64,000 bases of DNA from FEN-1139 sp038207155 (GTDB taxonomy: Bacteria > Myxococcota_A > Polyangia > Polyangiales > Polyangiaceae): positions 54,355 through 118,354 of the forward strand of contig JBBRAB010000012.1 of NCBI GenBank assembly GCA_038207155.1, given 5' to 3'. The notes under the pieces were generated by a model that worked only from the letters and a program-made list of their open reading frames with translations, had not been told where the DNA came from and did no database searches. Below, one piece after another: positions 60,871 to 64,000 of this stretch (position 1 is its first letter; each line of letters opens with the position of its first letter). Both the position numbers and the translations under genes were made by a program.

Positions 60871-62070
60871 ATGACCCAGCCTCGCGTACTCATATTTGAG
60901 CCCTTTGCCCAGGGCCACCGATTGAATTGGGTCCGCCTGGTTCAACGGGCGTTCCGCGCAGAGGGGGCGGAGGTTGTTCTCTGTACCAACCCAGACACTC
61001 CGCGAACGGAGGAGTTTTTAGCTCTCCTCGCACCAGAGAATACGAAGGTTCTGGAGCTCCCAGCCCCCTCGAGGTTGAGCCCGCTCTGGCACTATGGGTA
61101 CTGTCTCGACCGATTGCGAGATGAGTCTTACGATCGCATTGTGGTCCCTACGGCGGACTATGTCGCGCAGACGTTCTCCCTCTGGTCCCGCGGCAATTCC
61201 CGCGTTCGGCGAGGTCCGCCTCTCGAGATCCTGTCCCTGAATGCGCGAATCTGCGAGAACGATGGCAGTGTAGGGAGGCGGCTTCGCACCAGAGCCTCCT
61301 GGAAGCTGCTTGAGGCAGTTCCATCGACGGTACACCATCACCTGGTGCCTAGCGCTGTGCGCACCGGGCGACCTGGGCTCTGGCGGCTCATGCCCGACCC
61401 TGTTGAGCATTCCGAAGCTGCCTCGAGAGCCGTAGCAAGGCAGTCCTTCGGGCTCGGCGCGGACGCACCAGTTGTAGCGATTTGCGGATACTTGGACGAG
61501 CGCAAAGGGGTCTCCACGCTCCTGAACGCTTTCCTTGCGGCTGGGCTCGCTGGGAACGCCCAAGTGCTACTCGCTGGGCGTGCAACTGACGAGGTGCGTC
61601 ACGCTTGTGTGAAGTTCCAGGAAACCTCGTCGGCAGCGCGTTCTTCGTTGGTGTTGCATGACCATTGGCTCAGCGACACGGACTTGGACCAGGTCGTTGC
61701 TGCTGCTGATCTCATTTCGGCGCTCTATCGGAACTACCCCGGATCGGTCAGTTTTGTGTTACGCGCTGCCGCTCACGGTCGTCCGGTAATTGGGTGGGAC
61801 TACGGGTGGACAGGTACCACGGTGAAGTCATTTGACCTTGGGTGGGTGCTCCCCATGCGGGCCAAGAGCGAACTCCCATCAGCGTTGGTGCGAGCTATGG
61901 AGGGTGCTCCTACCTGGGCACCTTCGGCCAAGACCAGGGCCCTTCTAGACTACTCGACGCCCGAGAATTTTGAGGCCCACTGGACGGCTGAAATGCGCCG
62001 AGAGCAGGGGTTGGCGCCAGCGGAAGGATACCGATGTCCTCCGGACGAGATGCTTGAGTGCCCCAAGTGA
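60871..62070 (+). CDS. Glycosyltransferase family 1/4-like protein
   Basis: 399 residues. N-terminal GT-B half begins RVLIFEPFAQGHRLNWVRLV, a donor/acceptor loop seen in this family. The C-terminal half has VVAICGYLDERKGVSTLLNAFLAAG, AQVLLAGRATDEVR, HDHWLSDTDLDQVVAAADLISALYRNYPGSVSFVLRAAAHGRPVIGWDYG (in segments), matching GT4-type nucleotide-sugar binding. Probably cytoplasmic, adding one sugar to the repeat unit. Short spacing to asnB suggests the same transcript. Confidence 0.86.
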   Translation: MTQPRVLIFEPFAQGHRLNWVRLVQRAFRAEGAEVVLCTNPDTPRTEEFLALLAPENTKVLELPAPSRLSPLWHYGYCLDRLRDESYDRIVVPTADYVAQTFSLWSRGNSRVRRGPPLEILSLNARICENDGSVGRRLRTRASWKLLEAVPSTVHHHLVPSAVRTGRPGLWRLMPDPVEHSEAASRAVARQSFGLGADAPVVAICGYLDERKGVSTLLNAFLAAGLAGNAQVLLAGRATDEVRHACVKFQETSSAARSSLVLHDHWLSDTDLDQVVAAADLISALYRNYPGSVSFVLRAAAHGRPVIGWDYGWTGTTVKSFDLGWVLPMRAKSELPSALVRAMEGAPTWAPSAKTRALLDYSTPENFEAHWTAEMRREQGLAPAEGYRCPPDEMLECPK

Positions 62071-62167
62071 AGCTGCCTTCGACAAATGAATTCTGTGGTG
62101 GTCTGGGGCAACTTACAACAGGTATTGCAGAGAGTTGGGACCGGTCACTTGAGTCGGGAAGCCGCAC

Positions 62168-62836
62168 ATGAGCCAAATGTACGACACCAAGACTGAGAGC
62201 TATTTCGGACATGCACGAGCTGATATCGTAGAGCTGGTGCGCAAGTACAAGCCGACGTCGGTGCTTGAGATCGGGGCCGGAACTGGGGCGACGCTAGCTG
62301 AGCTGAAGCGCTCGCAGGTGGTCCAAGTCGCGGTCGGAATAGAGCCTCACGCCAGACTAGCTGCGTGCAACACCGACTTGGTGGACGAGTTTTATACCTG
62401 TTCCGTGGAGGAAGCCGGCGTCCAGTTGGGGTCGAGGCAGTTCGATTGTATTATTCTGGCCGACGTCTTGGAGCACCTTGTGGATCCTTGGTCAGCCCTT
62501 ATGCAGCTTTCGCGACTACTGTCTCCCACAGGGGTGGTTGTTGCCAGTATTCCGAACGTTGGCCACTATTCCGTTGTATTTGACCTGGTGCTGAAGCAGC
62601 GTTTTCGCTACGTGCAGGAGGGCTTGCTAGACCGCACGCACCTGAGATTCTTCTGTCCCGACGACATGCTTGAGATGTTTCGCAGTACGGGGTACGCGAT
62701 AGAGTCCATTAGTTCCAATATCGAGCAAGAGTCGCGATCGAAGAAGCGTTTCGTAAGCTGGCTGTCTCGGGGTCGACTCGATCCTCTGCTCGCTTTTCGC
62801 TACTATATTGTTGCGACACGCGTACGCGAGGGCTAG
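62168..62836 (+). CDS. Class I SAM-dependent methyltransferase
   Basis: 222 residues. Motif I VLEIGAGTGATLAELKRS, then VAVGIEPHARLAA, DCIILADVLEHLVDPWSALMQL and LLSPTGVVVASIPNVGHYSVV define a Methyltransf_23-like small-molecule or sugar methyltransferase. RFRYVQEGLLDRTHLRFF and MLEMFRSTGYAIESI are typical of those in O-antigen and capsule loci. It may cap or decorate the glycan. 97 bp separate it from the upstream glycosyltransferase. Confidence 0.9.
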   Translation: MSQMYDTKTESYFGHARADIVELVRKYKPTSVLEIGAGTGATLAELKRSQVVQVAVGIEPHARLAACNTDLVDEFYTCSVEEAGVQLGSRQFDCIILADVLEHLVDPWSALMQLSRLLSPTGVVVASIPNVGHYSVVFDLVLKQRFRYVQEGLLDRTHLRFFCPDDMLEMFRSTGYAIESISSNIEQESRSKKRFVSWLSRGRLDPLLAFRYYIVATRVREG

Positions 62837-62948
62837 CGATGACTCGGTGCACTTCAGCTCACGCCGTTTCTAAGGAGATTGGTCGATGCCGTGTGCTTGA
62901 GTCGTATCTGTGCGAGCGGCTCAGGTCCCTACACGAAGACGGAACCTT

Positions 62949-63740
62949 GTGACTAAATCAGCGGTTGCGATTGTCGTCCCAGCCTATCGGCGTGATCCCT
63001 CCGCGTCGGATCTGATGGCGTTGAGACGCATGCGTTCGGTGCTTCGCAAGCATTCATTGGTATTCGTCGCACCCGCGGGGCTTGCTCTCGATGCTTATGA
63101 CATGCAACCTGGGGAGCAGATTCAACGGTTCCATCCCGCGTACTTTGCCAGTATCGCTGGGTACAACCGATTGATGCTATCGGGCGAATTCTACGAAAAA
63201 TTCGCGGGTAGCGCCTACGTTCTGATCTGTCAGCTGGACGTTTGGGTATTCCGCGATCGGCTCGAAGAGCTCATTTCACTCGGCTACGATTACATCGGAG
63301 CTCCTTGGCCTGATGGGCTTGAAGTGTTCCGCTTCGACTTTCGAGGAAAAGGCTGGATAGATCGAGTTCTGGGCGGGCGTTCCCCCAAACTCATTGTCCA
63401 GGTGGGAAATGGGGGGTGTTCTCTGAGGCGCGTCGCGGGTATGAGGGAATTGCTTCGTCGCCATCCTTGGCGGGTCCGAATGCGCTCTTGCAATGAGGAC
63501 ATTCTAATCTCCACGCTCGGGTTACTCGACTCCAGGTTCAAAGTGGCACCTGTTGAGGTCGCCCTGCGGCTTGCCTACGAATTGGAGCCGCGTCGTTGCC
63601 ATGGCCTTGCGGGCGAGTTGCCGGTCGCCTGTCATGCTTGGGAGAAGCATGACGAGCCTTTCGTACGGGAGCTGTCGAGGAACTATGAGATCTTGGACAC
63701 TAGCAATCCAACTGCAGAGCAGCTCACGAGTGTTCGCTGA
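62949..63740 (+). CDS. DUF5672 family protein (putative glycosyltransferase)
   Basis: About 263 residues from GTG 62949, preceded by ACGGAA; the frame is open back to 62910. AIVVPAYRRDPSASDLMALRRM begins a GT-A-like fold, AYVLICQLDVWVFRD carries the acidic DxxV/F metal-like site, and YDYIGAPWPDG and GNGGCSLRRVAGM are hallmarks of DUF5672. NEDILIS supplies another acidic pair. Such proteins occur in glycan loci and are predicted glycosyltransferases, but activity is not established. Confidence 0.83.
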   Translation: MTKSAVAIVVPAYRRDPSASDLMALRRMRSVLRKHSLVFVAPAGLALDAYDMQPGEQIQRFHPAYFASIAGYNRLMLSGEFYEKFAGSAYVLICQLDVWVFRDRLEELISLGYDYIGAPWPDGLEVFRFDFRGKGWIDRVLGGRSPKLIVQVGNGGCSLRRVAGMRELLRRHPWRVRMRSCNEDILISTLGLLDSRFKVAPVEVALRLAYELEPRRCHGLAGELPVACHAWEKHDEPFVRELSRNYEILDTSNPTAEQLTSVR

Positions 63741-63824
63741 GAGTAGCGCCCAGTGAGGGCGGGGTTTCCGCGCCGAGTGCGGGGGGGCCTCCGGTGCAGC
63801 GTGGGAACTACGTGTCACTGTGGC

Positions 63825-64000
63825 GTGTTGACCCACTTGCGTTCGTGGGGGCTCAAGACACAGGGCAATCGCATCAAAAAGTGGTCACGTAGCGACCCCC
63901 AGGACGCGAAGCATGAAGCCAACGTTCCAGCCGGCGAGCAGGCGCTTGTTGTATACTCCAATTTTGTCGTTCCTCCTGACGCCGACTTGAGCATGCTTGA
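63825..64000 (+). CDS. Possible partial gene running off the right edge
   Basis: A frame open from GTG 63825 (or TTG 63828) to the edge encodes about 58 residues, including HLRSWGLKTQGNRIKKWSR and ALVVYSNFVVPPDADLSML. Codon third positions are only moderately GC-rich and no ribosome-binding site is obvious. No family recognised; the stretch 63741-63824 shows nothing else. Confidence 0.3.
   Translation, partial: MLTHLRSWGLKTQGNRIKKWSRSDPQDAKHEANVPAGEQALVVYSNFVVPPDADLSML

Overview
The window is very GC-rich bacterial chromosome. Several traits together suggest a myxobacterium (Myxococcota, probably Polyangia-like): Ser/Thr kinases with the HRDVSPGN loop, secreted lipoproteins with Gly/Thr-rich linkers, FG-GAP and thrombospondin-type repeats, an AgmX-like lipoprotein, many GTG/TTG starts and many 1-4 bp stop/start overlaps. 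This is inferred from gene content; there is no rRNA or marker phylogeny in the window. I saw no tRNA, rRNA, CRISPR array, insertion sequence or prophage.

Layout. 1-8.1 kb: a CorC/CNNM-type membrane protein (cut by the left edge), a FliK/SctP-like orphan, truB, a Ser/Thr kinase with a DUF4388-like tail, and a minus-strand gatC-gatA-hybrid histidine kinase operon. 8.4-13.6 kb: a second Ser/Thr kinase, an FG-GAP lipoprotein, and rpsB-tsf closed by a strong terminator. 13.6-16.2 kb (minus): an MlaF-type ATPase coupled to a WbpE-like aminotransferase and a WbpD-like acetyltransferase (2,3-diamino sugar synthesis). 16.3-24.1 kb: two coupled membrane alkaline-phosphatase-superfamily enzymes, small lipoproteins (one broken into three pieces) and a polysaccharide deacetylase. 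24.2-29.9 kb: thiG-vanZ-like-thiE, then ileS with an unusual ~118-residue insertion. 30-39.4 kb: Gln/Pro-rich lipoprotein, HEAT-like protein, secreted metalloprotease-like protein, glycogen phosphorylase with a histone H1-like N-terminal tail, a Gfo/Idh/MocA oxidoreductase and an OmpA-family protein.

39.6-51.4 kb holds what I consider the most interesting system: a split lasso-peptide-like RiPP locus. An ABC exporter is coupled to a B2-type leader peptidase (39.6-41.8 kb). After an Rpn-type nuclease and a tandem-repeat array comes a 1311-residue lipoprotein translationally coupled to a PqqD/B1 leader-binding protein, an asparagine-synthetase-like cyclase lacking Cys1 (C), a 55-residue precursor (A) with a near-perfect lasso leader motif and a Gly1/Asp8 core, an HPr-kinase-like peptide kinase (K) whose start lies inside the core codons, and a convergent NTP_transf_5-type nucleotidyltransferase (N). 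The A, K, B1, B2, C, N set resembles that described for paeninodin-type phosphorylated lasso peptides, but the order, the split and the lipoprotein coupling are unusual.

51.6-64 kb is an exopolysaccharide/capsule locus: a Wzc-like tyrosine autokinase/co-polymerase, a methyltransferase with a frameshift at a G10 tract, an NAD-dependent epimerase with Arg in place of the YxxxK lysine, several glycosyltransferases, a hexapeptide acyltransferase, a true AsnB-type amidotransferase, a second methyltransferase and a DUF5672-like protein. Its direct adjacency to the RiPP genes, on the same side of a divergent promoter region, raises the possibility that peptide and polysaccharide are made or displayed together; that is inference only.
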